DNA from: Synaphobranchus kaupii
Lineage: Eukaryota > Chordata > Actinopteri > Anguilliformes > Synaphobranchidae
Assembly: GCA_029718625.1 (NCBI GenBank)
Contig: CM056387.1
Location: 36,655,256 to 36,719,255, forward strand
Length of the DNA stretch: 64,000 nucleotides
Direction: 5' to 3'
The translations under genes and the position numbers were made by a program. Under the pieces are notes generated by a model. It saw only the letters and a program-made list of their open reading frames with translations. It was not told where the DNA came from and searched no databases. This document shows, piece after piece, positions 11,772 to 23,198 of the stretch (its first letter is position 1; each line of letters opens with the position of its first letter).

Positions 11772-14018
11772 TTGTATAATTTCGCCGGTCACTAGCTACG
11801 TGGAGCTCTGGACGCTGGGCGCGGTTTGGGTTTTAAACCCTTTAAAGCCGGAGCGTTCTAATTTAATTGCAATTGTTCTGATGGTTTGACGTATAATAGC
11901 TCTGCCGTCCAATCACTGATTTTCTTTGAGAAAAATGCTAGTTACAGATGACAAAATAAGCTACAATTTAATATAATCGGTTCATGAGCTTAGTGGGCGG
12001 GGATTTATTTCTAGACCGCTAAATGAAACCGCACGTCAACCTCGTAAATCGTAGGTCGGTTCATTCAAAACAATATTTTATATGAATGGACATTATGCTA
12101 AGTAGACTAACATTGTGTTATTGTTGTGCTTTTTATCTAACGTTATGCTGGAGCATAAAGTGTATTTTGTATAATGTCATTCTCACTAAACACCCCTTTA
12201 ATGACTCAGAAATGGTTTTATATTTTATGGATTAATTAAATTGCTATTTTAGCTATTCCTGACATAAGCATCAAGCGTTTGCTGTAAGATGATGTTTTTG
12301 CAAGTTTACAGCCCTTTACTTACTCAGAAATGGTTTTATACGATATGTAATGGATTAATTAAATGGTAAATAATTACATAATTATGCACTGCAGCAAAGG
12401 ATGGACATTTAGCCATCTGATACAGTCCCTGAAGAGAAGGAGGGTGCACGACACGGAGGACCGTCAGGCATGCACTTACTGTTATCTTACTGTATTGATA
12501 CAACCGGAGCCCCCCTATCAGGAACGCGGATATGGGGGGCTCCGGTTGTATAATTTCGCCGGTCACTAGCTACGTGGAGCTCTGGACGCTGGGCGCGGTT
12601 TGGGTTTTAAACCCTTTAAAGCCGGAGCGTTCTAATTTAATTGCAATTGTTCTGATGGTTTGACGTATAATAGCTCTGCCGTCCAATCACTGATTTTCTT
12701 TGAGAAAAATGCTAGTTACAGATGACAAAATAAGCTACAATTTAATATAATCGGTTCATGAGCTTAGTGGGCGGGGATTTATTTCTAGACCGCTAAATGA
12801 AACCGCACGTCAACCTCGTAAATCGTAGGTCGGTTCATTCAAAACAATATTTTATATGAATGGACATTATGCTAAGTAGACTAACATTGTGTTATTGTTG
12901 TGCTTTTTATCTAACGTTATGCTGGAGCATAAAGTGTATTTTGTATAATGTCATTCTCACTAAACACCCCTTTAATGACTCAGAAATGGTTTTATATTTT
13001 ATGGATTAATTAAATTGCTATTTTAGCTATTCCTGACATAAGCATCAAGCGTTTGCTGTAAGATGATGTTTTTGCAAGTTTACAGCCCTTTACTTACTCA
13101 GAAATGGTTTTATACGATATGTAATGGATTAATTAAATGGTAAATAATTACATAATTATGCACTGCAGCAAAGGATGGACATTTAGCCATCTGATACAGT
13201 CCCTGAAGAGAAGGAGGGTGCACGACACGGAGGACCGTCAGGCATGCACTTACTGTTATCTTACTGTATTGATACAACCTATAATTTCGCCGGTCACTAG
13301 CTACGTGGAACTCCGGACGCTGGGCGCGGTTTGGGTTTTAAACTGTTTTAAACCCTTTAAAGCCGGAGCGTTCTAATTTAATTACAATTGTTCTGATGGT
13401 TTGACGTATAATACCTCTGCCGTCCAATCACTTATTTTCTTTGAGAAAAATGCTAGATACAGATGACAAAATAAGCTACAATTTAATATAATTGGTTCAT
13501 GAGCTTAGTGGGCGGGGATTTATTTCTAGACCGCTAAATGAAACCGCACGTCAACCTCGTAAATCGTAGGTCGGTTCATTCAAAACAATATTTTATATGA
13601 ATGGACATTATGCTAAGTAGACTAACATTGTGTTATTGTTGTGCTTTTTATCTAACGTTATGCTGGAGCATAAAGTGTATTTTGTATAATGTCATTCTCA
13701 CTAAACACCCCTTTAATGACTCAGAAATGGTTTTATATTTTATGGATTAATTAAATGGCTATTTTAGCTATTCCTGACATAAGCATCAAGCGTTTGCTGT
13801 AAGATGATGTGTTTGCAAGTTTACAGCCCTTTACTTACTCAGAAATGGTTTTATACGATATGTAATGGATTAATTAAATGGTAAATAATTACATAATTAT
13901 GCACTGCAGCAAAGGATGGACATTTAGCCATCTGATACAGTCCCTGAAGAGAAGGAGGGTGCACGACACGGAGGACCGTCAGGCATGCACTTACTGTTAT
14001 CTTACTGTATTGATACAA

Positions 14019-14070
14019 CCGGAGCCCCCCTATCCGCGTTCCTTAGGAACGCGGATATGGGGGGCTCCGG
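14019..14070. repeat. Satellite palindrome, 52-bp form
   Basis: The stem is intact through CCGCGTTCC, and the centre is reduced to TTAGG. The same allele is at 25446-25497 and 39769-39820. The copy at 25446 lies in the duplicated block. Confidence 0.88.
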
Positions 14071-16284
14071 TTGTATAATTTCGCCGGTCACTAGCTACGT
14101 GTAGCTCTGGACGCTGGGCGCGGTTTGGGTTTTAAACCCTTTAAAGCGGGAGCGTTCTAATTTAATTGCAATTGTTCTGATGGTTTGACGTATAATAGCT
14201 CTGCCGTCCAATCACTGATTTTCTTTGAGAAAAATGCTAGTTACAGATGACAAAATAAGCTACAATTTAATATAATCGGTTCATGAGCTTAGTGGGCGGG
14301 GATTTATTTCTAGACCGCTAAATGAAACCGCACGTCAACCTCGTAAATCGTAGGTCGGTTCATTCAAAACAATATTTTATATGAATGGACATTATGCTAA
14401 GTAGACTAACATTGTGTTATTGTTGTGCTTTTTATCTAACGTTATGCTGGAGCATAAAGTGTATTTTGTATAATGTCATTCTCACTAAACACCCCTTTAA
14501 TGACTCAGAAATGGTTTTATATTTTATGGATTAATTAAATTGCTATTTTAGCTATTCCTGACATAAGCATCAAGCGTTTGCTGTAAGATGATGTTTTTGC
14601 AAGTTTACAGCCCTTTACTTACTCAGAAATGGTTTTATACGATATGTAATGGATTAATTAAATGGTAAATAATTACATAATTATGCACTGCAGCAAAGGA
14701 TGGACATTTAGCCATCTGATACAGTCCCTGAAGAGAAGGAGGGTGCACGACACGGAGGACCGTCAGGCATGCACTTACTGTTATCTTACTGTATTGATAC
14801 AACCTATAATTTCGCCGGTCACTAGCTACGTGGAACTCCGGACGCTGGGCGCGGTTTGGGTTTTAAACTGTTTTAAACCCTTTAAAGCCGGAGCGTTCTA
14901 ATTTAATTACAATTGTTCTGATGGTTTGACGTATAATACCTCTGCCGTCCAATCACTGATTTTCTTTGAGAAAAATGCTAGATACAGATGACAAAATAAG
15001 CTACAATTTAATATAATTGGTTCATGAGCTTAGTGGGCGGGGATTTATTTCTAGACCGCTAAATTAAACCGCACGTCAACCTCGTAAATCGTAGGTCGGT
15101 TCATTCAAAACAATATTTTATATGAATGGACATTATGCTAAGTAGACTAACATTGTGTTATTGTTGTGCTTTTTATCTAACGTTATGCTGGAGCATAAAG
15201 TGTATTTTGTATAATGTCATTCTCACTAAACACCCCTTTAATGACTCAGAAATGGTTTTATATTTTATGGATTAATTAAATGGCTATTTTAGCTATTCCT
15301 GACATAAGCATCAAGCGTTTGCTGTAAGATGATGTTTTTGCAAGTTTACAGCCCTTTACTTACTCAGAAATGGTTTTATACGATATGTAATGGATTAATT
15401 AAATGGTAAATAATTACATAATTATGCACTGCAGCAAAGGATGGACATTTAGCCATCTGATACAGTCCCCGAAGAGAAGGAGGGTGCACGACACGGAGGA
15501 CCGTCAGGCATGCACTTACTGTTATCTTACTGTATTGATACAACCTATAATTTCGCCGGTCACTAGCTACGTGGAACTCCGGACGCTGGGCGCGGTTTGG
15601 GTTTTAAACTGTTTTAAACCCTTTAAAGCCGGAGCGTTCTAATTTAATTACAATTGTTCTGATGGTTTGACGTATAATACCTCTGCCGTCCAATCACTGA
15701 TTTTCTTTGAGAAAAATGCTAGATACAGATGACAAAATAAGCTACAATTTAATATAATTGGTTCATGAGCTTAGTGGGCGGGGATTTATTTCTAGACCGC
15801 TAAATGAAACCGCACGTCAACCTCGTAAATCGTAGGTCGGTTCATTCAAAACAATATTTTATATGAATGGACATTATGCTAAGTAGACTAACATTGTGTT
15901 ATTGTTGTGCTTTTTATCTAACGTTATGCTGGAGCATAAAGTGTATTTTGTATAATGTCATTCTCACTAAACACCCCTTTAATGACTCAGAAATGGTTTT
16001 ATATTTTATGGATTAATTAAATGGCTATTTTAGCTATTCCTGACATAAGCATCAAGCGTTTGCTGTAAGATGATGTTTTTGCAAGTTTACAGCCCTTTAC
16101 TTACTCAGAAATGGTTTTATACGATATGTAATGGATTAATTAAATGGTAAATAATTACATAATTATGCACTGCAGCAAAGGATGGACATTTAGCCATCTG
16201 ATACAGTCCCTGAAGAGAAGGAGGGTGCACGACACGGAGGACCGTCAGGCATGCACTTACTGTTATCTTACTGTATTGATACAA

Positions 16285-16340
16285 CCGGAGCCCCCCTATC
16301 CGCGTTCCTTAGTTAGGAACGCGGATATGGGGGGCTCCGG
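16285..16340. repeat. Satellite palindrome, 56-bp form
   Basis: The centre reads CTTAGTTAGG, four bases shorter than the full form. It is also present at 28453-28508, in the duplicated block that carries the second Tc1. Confidence 0.88.
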
Positions 16341-16949
16341 TTGTATAATTTCGCCGGTCACTAGCTACGTGGAGCTCTGGACGCTGGGCGCGGTTTGGGT
16401 TTTAAACCCTTTAAAGCCGGAGCGTTCTAATTTAATTGCAATTGTTCTGATGGTTTGACGTATAATAGCTCTGCCGTCCAATCACTGATTTTCTTTGAGA
16501 AAAATGCTAGTTACAGATGACAAAATAAGCTACAATTTAATATAATCGGTTCATGAGCTTAGTGGGCGGGGATTTATTTCTAGACCGCTAAATGAAACCG
16601 CACGTCAACCTCGTAAATCGTAGGTCGGTTCATTCAAAACAATATTTTATATGAATGGACATTATGCTAAGTAGACTAACATTGTGTTATTGTTGTGCTT
16701 TTTATCTAACGTTATGCTGGAGCATAAAGTGTATTTTGTATAATGTAATTCTCACTAAACACCCCTTTAATGACTCAGAAATGGTTTTATATTTTATGGA
16801 TTAATTAAATTGCTATTTTAGCTATTCCTGACATAAGCATCAAGCGTTTGCTGTAAGATGATGTTTTTGCAAGTTTACAGCCCTTTACTTACTCAGAAAT
16901 GGTTTTATACGATATGTAATGGATTAATTAAATGGTAAATAATTACATA

Positions 16950-16995
16950 CACTACTCACAAAAAGTTAGGGATATTTGGCTTTCGGGTGAAATTT
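16950..16995 (+). repeat. Tc1 copy 1 left terminal inverted repeat
   Basis: The 46 bases match the reverse complement of 18435-18480 except for T versus C at the 28th base (GATATTTGG versus GATATTCGG). Confidence 0.93.
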
Positions 16996-17153
16996 ATGGA
17001 AAATGTAAGTTCACGCTACAGTGATATTATACGTATCATGAAAGTAGGGCATTTAAGTAGAAGCATGCAATGGTGATTTCCTCATCTCAAACAATTTATT
17101 GAAACAAAAGCCAACAACAGTGGTGGGTATACCACAACAAAAATGTCAATGTC

Positions 17154-18182
17154 TCAATAACTTGGCATGTGCCCTCGAGCATCAATTACAGCTTGACAAC
17201 GACGTCTCATGCTGTTCACAAGTCGACTTATTGTCTGCTGAGGCATGGCATCCCACTTTTCTTGAAGGGCGGCCCTCAGGTCATTGAGGTTCTGGGGTAC
17301 AGAGTTACGAGCCTCTACACGGTGAGTCAGCTGATCCCATAGGTTTTCTATGGGATTCAGGTCTGGAGAAAGTGCAGGCCACTCCATTTGAGGTACCCCA
17401 GTCTCCAGCAGCCTTTCCCTAATGATGCGACCTCGATGAGCTGGAGCATTGTCGTCCATGAAGATGAAATTAGGCCTGTGTTGTTCATGCAGGGGCACAA
17501 TGACTGGATTAATGATGTTATTCAGGTAGTATGGGCTTGTCACTGTACCATTCACAAAGTGTAGGGCAGTTCTGTATTGACTAGACACACCTGCCCACAC
17601 TGTAACACCGCCACCACCAAAGGGTCGTCTGGTGACAACAGTGGCTGATGCATAGCGCTCTCCTTGACGTCTCCAACATCGTTGGCGGCCATCATTTCTG
17701 CTCAACGTGAATCGACTTTCATCAGAGAACAGCACTGAGGCCCACTGGTCCCTCGTCCAGCGTAAATGCTCCCTGGCCCATGCAAGACGATGACGCCTGT
17801 GCCTGGTGGTGTGGTCAGGTACCCTTGCAGGTCGTCTAGCACGCAGACCACGCTGATGTAAACGGTTTCGAATGGTCTGACGTGACACTTGGGTGCCTCT
17901 AACCTCCCTTAAATGTGCCTGGAGTTGAGTGGCATTCATCATCCGGTTCCGCAGGGCACTGTTCACAATGAAGCGGTCATCAGTGTGGGATGTGGCCAAA
18001 GGACGTCCACTTCTATGCCTTTCTGTGACTCTTCCAGTCTCTCTGTATCTCTGTTGCAACCTGCTGATGACACTCTGTGACACTCTAAGCTCAGTGGCCA
18101 CTTCCCTCTGAGAACATCCTGTTTGAAGCCTCGCAATGGCGAGGTACTGTTGATCAATTGTTAGGTGTCGTCTTGGTCTCAT
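17154..18182 (-). CDS. Tc1-like transposase (DD34E), 342 aa
   Basis: This is the transposase expected to bind the element's inverted repeats and carry out cut-and-paste movement at TA sites in the nucleus. The N-terminal ~50 residues form a helix-turn-helix region ([20 protein letters not shown]), followed by SGRP, an AT-hook-like linker. The catalytic acidic residues are visible: D154 in LFSDESRF, D244 in FMDDNAPAH and E279 in [10 protein letters not shown]. Exactly 34 residues separate the last two, which is the Tc1 signature. The frame is open for 28 codons upstream to an ATG at 18266, but I chose the ATG at 18182 (MRPRRHLT...) because it gives the usual Tc1 length of about 340. No frameshift or internal stop is present, so the gene is potentially functional. 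Confidence 0.93.
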   Translation of the reverse strand: MRPRRHLTIDQQYLAIARLQTGCSQREVATELRVSQSVISRLQQRYRETGRVTERHRSGRPLATSHTDDRFIVNSALRNRMMNATQLQAHLREVRGTQVSRQTIRNRLHQRGLRARRPARVPDHTTRHRRHRLAWAREHLRWTRDQWASVLFSDESRFTLSRNDGRQRCWRRQGERYASATVVTRRPFGGGGVTVWAGVSSQYRTALHFVNGTVTSPYYLNNIINPVIVPLHEQHRPNFIFMDDNAPAHRGRIIRERLLETGVPQMEWPALSPDLNPIENLWDQLTHRVEARNSVPQNLNDLRAALQEKWDAMPQQTISRLVNSMRRRCQAVIDARGHMPSY

Positions 18183-18434
18183 GATGTCAAAATGTGAACA
18201 GCATGATGAAGAGGACTGTTTAAATACCAATTCTAATTGAACCAGGAAATGTATTGGTCGATTCATGGATCAAACACCTGTTGTGAATTTTGCCGTTCAG
18301 CTCCTTGTTAGAGAACAGCAAGTTGTGCAAAAAGTACTGAAACATTGAATAGTTGGACATGTGCATTCAAAAGTTTAGAGAAGGTCAAATTAATTTCACC
18401 TGTAAAGGTTATAGTGCATTTTAGGTTCATCCTG

Positions 18435-18480
18435 AAATTTCACCCGAAAGCCGAATATCCCTAACTTTTTGTGAGTAGTG
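18435..18480 (-). repeat. Tc1 copy 1 right terminal inverted repeat
   Basis: Inverted partner of 16950-16995. It is followed by the TA target duplication and resumption of the satellite. Confidence 0.93.
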
Positions 18481-19346
18481 TAATTATGCACTGCAGCAAA
18501 GGATGGACATTTAGCCATCTGATACAGTCCCTGAAGAGAAGGAGGGTGCACGACACGGAGGACCGTCAGGCATGCACTTACTGTTATCTTACTGTATTGA
18601 TACAACCTATAATTTCGCCGGTCACTAGCTACGTGGAACTCCGGACGCTGGGCGCGGTTTGGGTTTTAAACTGTTTTAAACCCTTTAAAGCCGGAGCGTT
18701 CTAATTTAATTACAATTGTTCTGATGGTTTGACGTATAATACCTCTGCCGTCCAATCACTGATTTTCTTTGAGAAAAATGCTAGATACAGATGACAAAAT
18801 AAGCTACAATTTAATATAATTGGTTCATGAGCTTAGTGGGCGGGGATTTATTTCTAGACCGCTAAATGAAACCGCACGTCAACCTCGTAAATCGTAGGTC
18901 GGTTCATTCAAAACAATATTTTATATGAATGGACATTATGCTAAGTAGACTAACATTGTGTTATTGTTGTGCTTTTTATCTAACGTTATGCTGGAGCATA
19001 AAGTGTATTTTGTATAATGTCATTCTCACTAAACACCCCTTTAATGACTCAGAAATGGTTTTATATTTTATGGATTCATTAAATGGCTATTTTAGCTATT
19101 CCTGACATAAGCATCAAGCGTTTGCTGTAAGATGATGTTTTTGCAAGTTTACAGCCCTTTACTTACTCAGAAATGGTTTTATACGATATGTAATGGATTA
19201 ATTAAATGGTAAATAATTACATAATTATGCACTGCAGCAAAGGATGGACATTTAGCCATCTGATACAGTCCCTGAAGAGAAGGAGGGTGCACGACACGGA
19301 GGACCGTCAGGCATGCACTTACTGTTATCTTACTGTATTGATACAA

Positions 19347-19406
19347 CCGGAGCCCCCCTATCCGCGTTCCTTAGTTCCTAAGGAACGCGGATATGGGGGG
19401 CTCCGG
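19347..19406. repeat. Satellite palindrome, full 60-bp form
   Basis: The arms are CCGGAGCCCCCC + TATCCGCGTTCCTTAG and the complementary CTAAGGAACGCGGATA + TGGGGGGCTCCGG, around a 3-nt centre (TTC). There is one bulge: the left arm has CCCCCCTATCC where the right arm's complement has CCCCCCATATCC. The flanking ACAA/TTGT extends the pairing. Other full-length copies are at 31518-31577 and 34530-34589. Copies at 56611-56670 and 58203-58262 are full length but have CCGCATTCC, a G-to-A change that breaks one pair. Confidence 0.9.
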
Positions 19407-20879
19407 TTGTATAATTTCGCCGGTCACTAGCTACGTGGAGCTCTGGACGCTGGGCGCGGTTTGGGTTTTAAACCCTTTAAAGCCGGAGCGTTCTAATTTA
19501 ATTGCAATTGTTCTGATGGTTTGACGTATAATAGCTCTGCCGTCCAATCACTGATTTTCTTTGAGAAAAATGCTAGTTGCAGATGACAAAATGAGCTACA
19601 ATTTAATATAATCGGTTCATGAGCTTAGTGGGCGGGGATTTATTTCTAGACCGCTAAATGAAACCGCACGTCAACCTCGTAAATCGTAGGTCGGTTCATT
19701 CAAAACAATATTTTATATGAATGGACATTATGCTAAGTAGACTAACATTGTGTTATTGTTGTGCTTTTTATCTAACGTTATTCTGGAGCATAAAGTGTTT
19801 TCTGTATAATGTAATTCCCACTAAACACCCCTTTAATGACTCAGAAATGGTTTTATATTTTATGGATTAATTAAATGGCTATTTTAGCTATTCCTGACAT
19901 AAGCATCAAGCGTTTGCTGTAAGATGATGTTTTTGCAAGTTTACAGCCCTTTACTTACTCAGAAATGGTTTTATACGATAAGTAATGGATTAATTAAATG
20001 GTAAATAATTACATAATTATGCACTGCAGCAAAGGATGGACATTTAGCCATCTGATACAGTCCCTGAAGAGAAGGAGGGTGCACGACACGGAGGACCGTC
20101 AGGCATGCACTTACTGTTATCTTACTGTATTGATACAACCTATAATTTCGCCGGTCACTAGCTACGTGGAACTCCGGACGCTGGGCGCGGTTTGGGTTTT
20201 AAACTGTTTTAAACCCTTTAAAGCCGGAGCGTTCTAATTTAATTACAATTGTTCTGATGGTTTGACGTATAATACCTCTGCCGTCCAATCACTGATTTTC
20301 TTTGAGAAAAATGCTAGATACAGATGACAAAATAAGCTACAATTTAATATAATTGGTTCATGAGCTTAGTGGGCGGGGATTTATTTCTAGACCGCTAAAT
20401 GAAACCGCACGTCAACCTCGTAAATCGTAGGTCGGTTCATTCAAAACAATATTTTATATGAATGGACATTATGCTAAGTAGACTAACATTGTGTTATTGT
20501 TGTGCTTTTTATCTAACGTTATGCTGGAGCATAAAGTGTATTTTGTATAATGTCATTCTCACTAAACACCCCTTTAATGACTCAGAAATGGTTTTATATT
20601 TTATGGATTAATTAAATGGCTATTTTAGCTATTCCTGACATAAGCATCAAGCGTTTGCTGTAAGATGATGTTTTTGCAAGTTTACAGCCCTTTACTTACT
20701 CAGAAATGGTTTTATACGATATGTAATGGATTAATTAAATGGTAAATAATTACATAATTATGCACTGCAGCAAAGGATGGACATTTAGCCATCTGATACA
20801 GTCCCTGAAGAGAAGGAGGGTGCACGACACGGAGGACCGTCAGGCATGCACTTACTGTTATCTTACTGTATTGATACAA

Positions 20880-20935
20880 CCGGAGCCCCCCTATCCGCGT
20901 TCCTTCCTAAGGAACGCGGATATGGGGGGCTCCGG
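20880..20935. repeat. Satellite palindrome, alternative 56-bp form
   Basis: The centre reads CCTTCCTAAGG. It has lost 'agtt' from the left side of the axis, so its length equals the 16285 allele but the deletion differs. Confidence 0.85.
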
Positions 20936-23149
20936 TTGTATAATTTCACCGGTCACTAGCTACGTGGAGCTCTGGACGCTGGGCGCGGTTTGGGTTTTAA
21001 ACCCTTTAAAGCCGGAGCGTTCTAATTTAATTGCAATTGTTCTGATGGTTTGACGTATAATAGCTCTGCCGTCCAATCACTGATTTTCTTTGAGAAAAAT
21101 GCTAGTTACAGATGACAAAATAAGCTACAATTTAATATAATCGGTTCATGAGCTTAGTGGGCGGGGATTTATTTCTAGACCGCTAAATGAAACCGCACGT
21201 CAACCTCGTAAATCGTAGGTCGGTTCATTCAAAACAATATTTTATATGAATGGACATTATGCTAAGTAGACTAACATTGTGTTATTGTTGTGCTTTTTAT
21301 CTAACGTTATGCTGGAGCATAAAGTGTATTTTGTATAATGTCATTCTCACTAAACACCCCTTTAATGACTCAGAAATGGTTTTATATTTTATGGATTAAT
21401 TAAATTGCTATTTTAGCTATTCCTGACATAAGCATCAAGCGTTTGCTGTAAGATGATGTTTTTGCAAGTTTACAGCCCTTTACTTACTCAGAAATGGTTT
21501 TATACGATATGTAATGGATTAATTAAATGGTAAATAATTACATAATTATGCACTGCAGCAAAGGATGGACATTTAGCCATCTGATACAGTCCCTGAAGAG
21601 AAGGAGGGTGCACGACACGGAGGACCGTCAGGCATGCACTTACTGTTATCTTACTGTATTGATACAACCTATAATTTCGCCGGTCACTAGCTACGTGGAA
21701 CTCCGGACGCTGGGCGCGGTTTGGGTTTTAAACTGTTTTAAACCCTTTAAAGCCGGAGCGTTCTAATTTAATTACAATTGTTCTGATGGTTTGACGTATA
21801 ATACCTCTGCCGTCCAATCACTGATTTTCTTTGAGAAAAATGCTAGATACAGATGACAAAATAAGCTACAATTTAATATAATTGGTTCATGAGCTTAGTG
21901 GGCAGGGATTTATTTCTAGACCGCTAAATGAAACCGCACGTCAACCTCGTAAATCGTAGGTCGGTTCATTCAAAACAATATTTTATATGAATGGACATTA
22001 TGCTAAGTAGACTAACATTGTGTTATTGTTGTGCTTTTTATCTAACGTTATGCTGGAGCATAAAGTGTATTTTGTATAATGTCATTCTCACTAAACACCC
22101 CTTTAATGACTCAGAAATGGTTTTATATTTTATGGATTAATTAAATGGCTATTTTAGCTATTCCTGACATAAGCATCAAGCGTTTGCTGTAAGATGATGT
22201 TTTTGCAAGTTTACAGCCCTTTACTTACTCAGAAATGGTTTTATACGATATGTAATGGATTAATTAAATGGTAAATAATTACATAATTATGCACTGCAGC
22301 AAAGGATGGACATTTAGCCATCTGATACAGTCCCTGAAGAGAAGGAGGGTGCACGACACGGAGGACCGTCATGCATGCACTTACTGTTATCTTACTGTAT
22401 TGATACAACCTATAATTTCGCCGGTCACTAGCTACGTGGAACTCCGGACGCTGGGCGCGGTTTGGGTTTTAAACTGTTTTAAACCCTTTAAAGCCGGAGC
22501 GTTCTAATTTAATTACAATTGTTCTGATGGTTTGACGTATAATACCTCTGCCGTCCAATCACTGATTTTCTTTGAGAAAAATGCTAGATACAGATGACAA
22601 AATAAGCTACAATTTAATATAATTGGTTCATGAGCTTAGTGGGCGGGGATTTATTTCTAGACCGCTAAATGAAACCGCACGTCAACCTCGTAAATCGTAG
22701 GTCGGTTCATTCAAAACAATATTTTATATGAATGGACATTATGCTAAGTAGACTAACATTGTGTTATTGTTGTGCTTTTTATCTAACGTTATGCTGGAGC
22801 ATAAAGTGTATTTTGTATAATGTCATTCTCACTAAACACCCCTTTAATGACTCAGAAATGGTTTTATATTTTATGGATTAATTAAATGGCTATTTTAGCT
22901 ATTCCTGACATAAGCATCAAGCGTTTGCTGTAAGATGATGTTTTTGCAAGTTTACAGCCCTTTACTTACTCAGAAATGGTTTTATACGATATGTAATGGA
23001 TTAATTAAATGGTAAATAATTACATAATTATGCACTGCAGCAAAGGATGGACATTTAGCCATCTGATACAGTCCCTGAAGAGAAGGAGGGTGCACGACAC
23101 GGAGGACCGTCAGGCATGCACTTACTGTTATCTTACTGTATTGATACAA

Positions 23150-23198
23150 CCGGAGCCCCCCTATCCGCGTTCCGGAACGCGGATATGGGGGGCTCCGG
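23150..23198. repeat. Satellite palindrome, 49-bp form
   Basis: The centre is reduced to GTTCCGGAAC, a loopless perfect inner palindrome. The outer arms are intact. Confidence 0.85.

Larger units (their letters stand above)
11156..16949 (+). repeat. 741-bp satellite array, segment 1
   Basis: Tandem monomers begin mid-unit at the gap. Taking the 'aaatggtaaataattacataa' word as phase marker, units start near 11588, 12363, 13137, 13878, 14662, 15403 and 16144. Type A units are 741 bp and read 'gatacaacctataatttcgcc' at the variable site. Type B units are 774-788 bp here, carry a GC-rich palindrome at that site, lack a 10-bp 'ctgttttaaa' repeat and have linked SNPs (ggagctctgg, attgcaattg). The unit at the gap has four extra homopolymer bases between 11390 and 11730, suggesting poorer consensus there. 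Confidence 0.95.
16950..18480 (-). mobile_element. Tc1/mariner element (Tc1-like, DD34E), copy 1, intact
   Basis: A 1531-bp element with 46-bp terminal inverted repeats (16950-16995 and 18435-18480, one mismatch) beginning CACTACTCACAAAAAG. It is flanked by TA on both sides (16948-16949 and 18481-18482), as expected for Tc1 insertion. It interrupts a satellite monomer at 'aattacaTAattatgc'. The single transposase gene runs on the minus strand and is open. Confidence 0.95.

Noticed and set aside
13280..13340. CENP-B box in the satellite (ATTTCGCCGG region)
   Set aside because: Only TTCG matches. The required downstream CGGG spacing is not met, so a centromere role cannot be claimed on this basis.
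13137..13376. A 79-codon open frame (MVNNYIIMHC...) present in nearly every satellite monomer, as if a tandem gene family
   Set aside because: It persists because the monomers are homogenised. The palindrome and the 10-bp indel replace its second half in type B units, and there is no sign of codon-level conservation or a recognisable domain.
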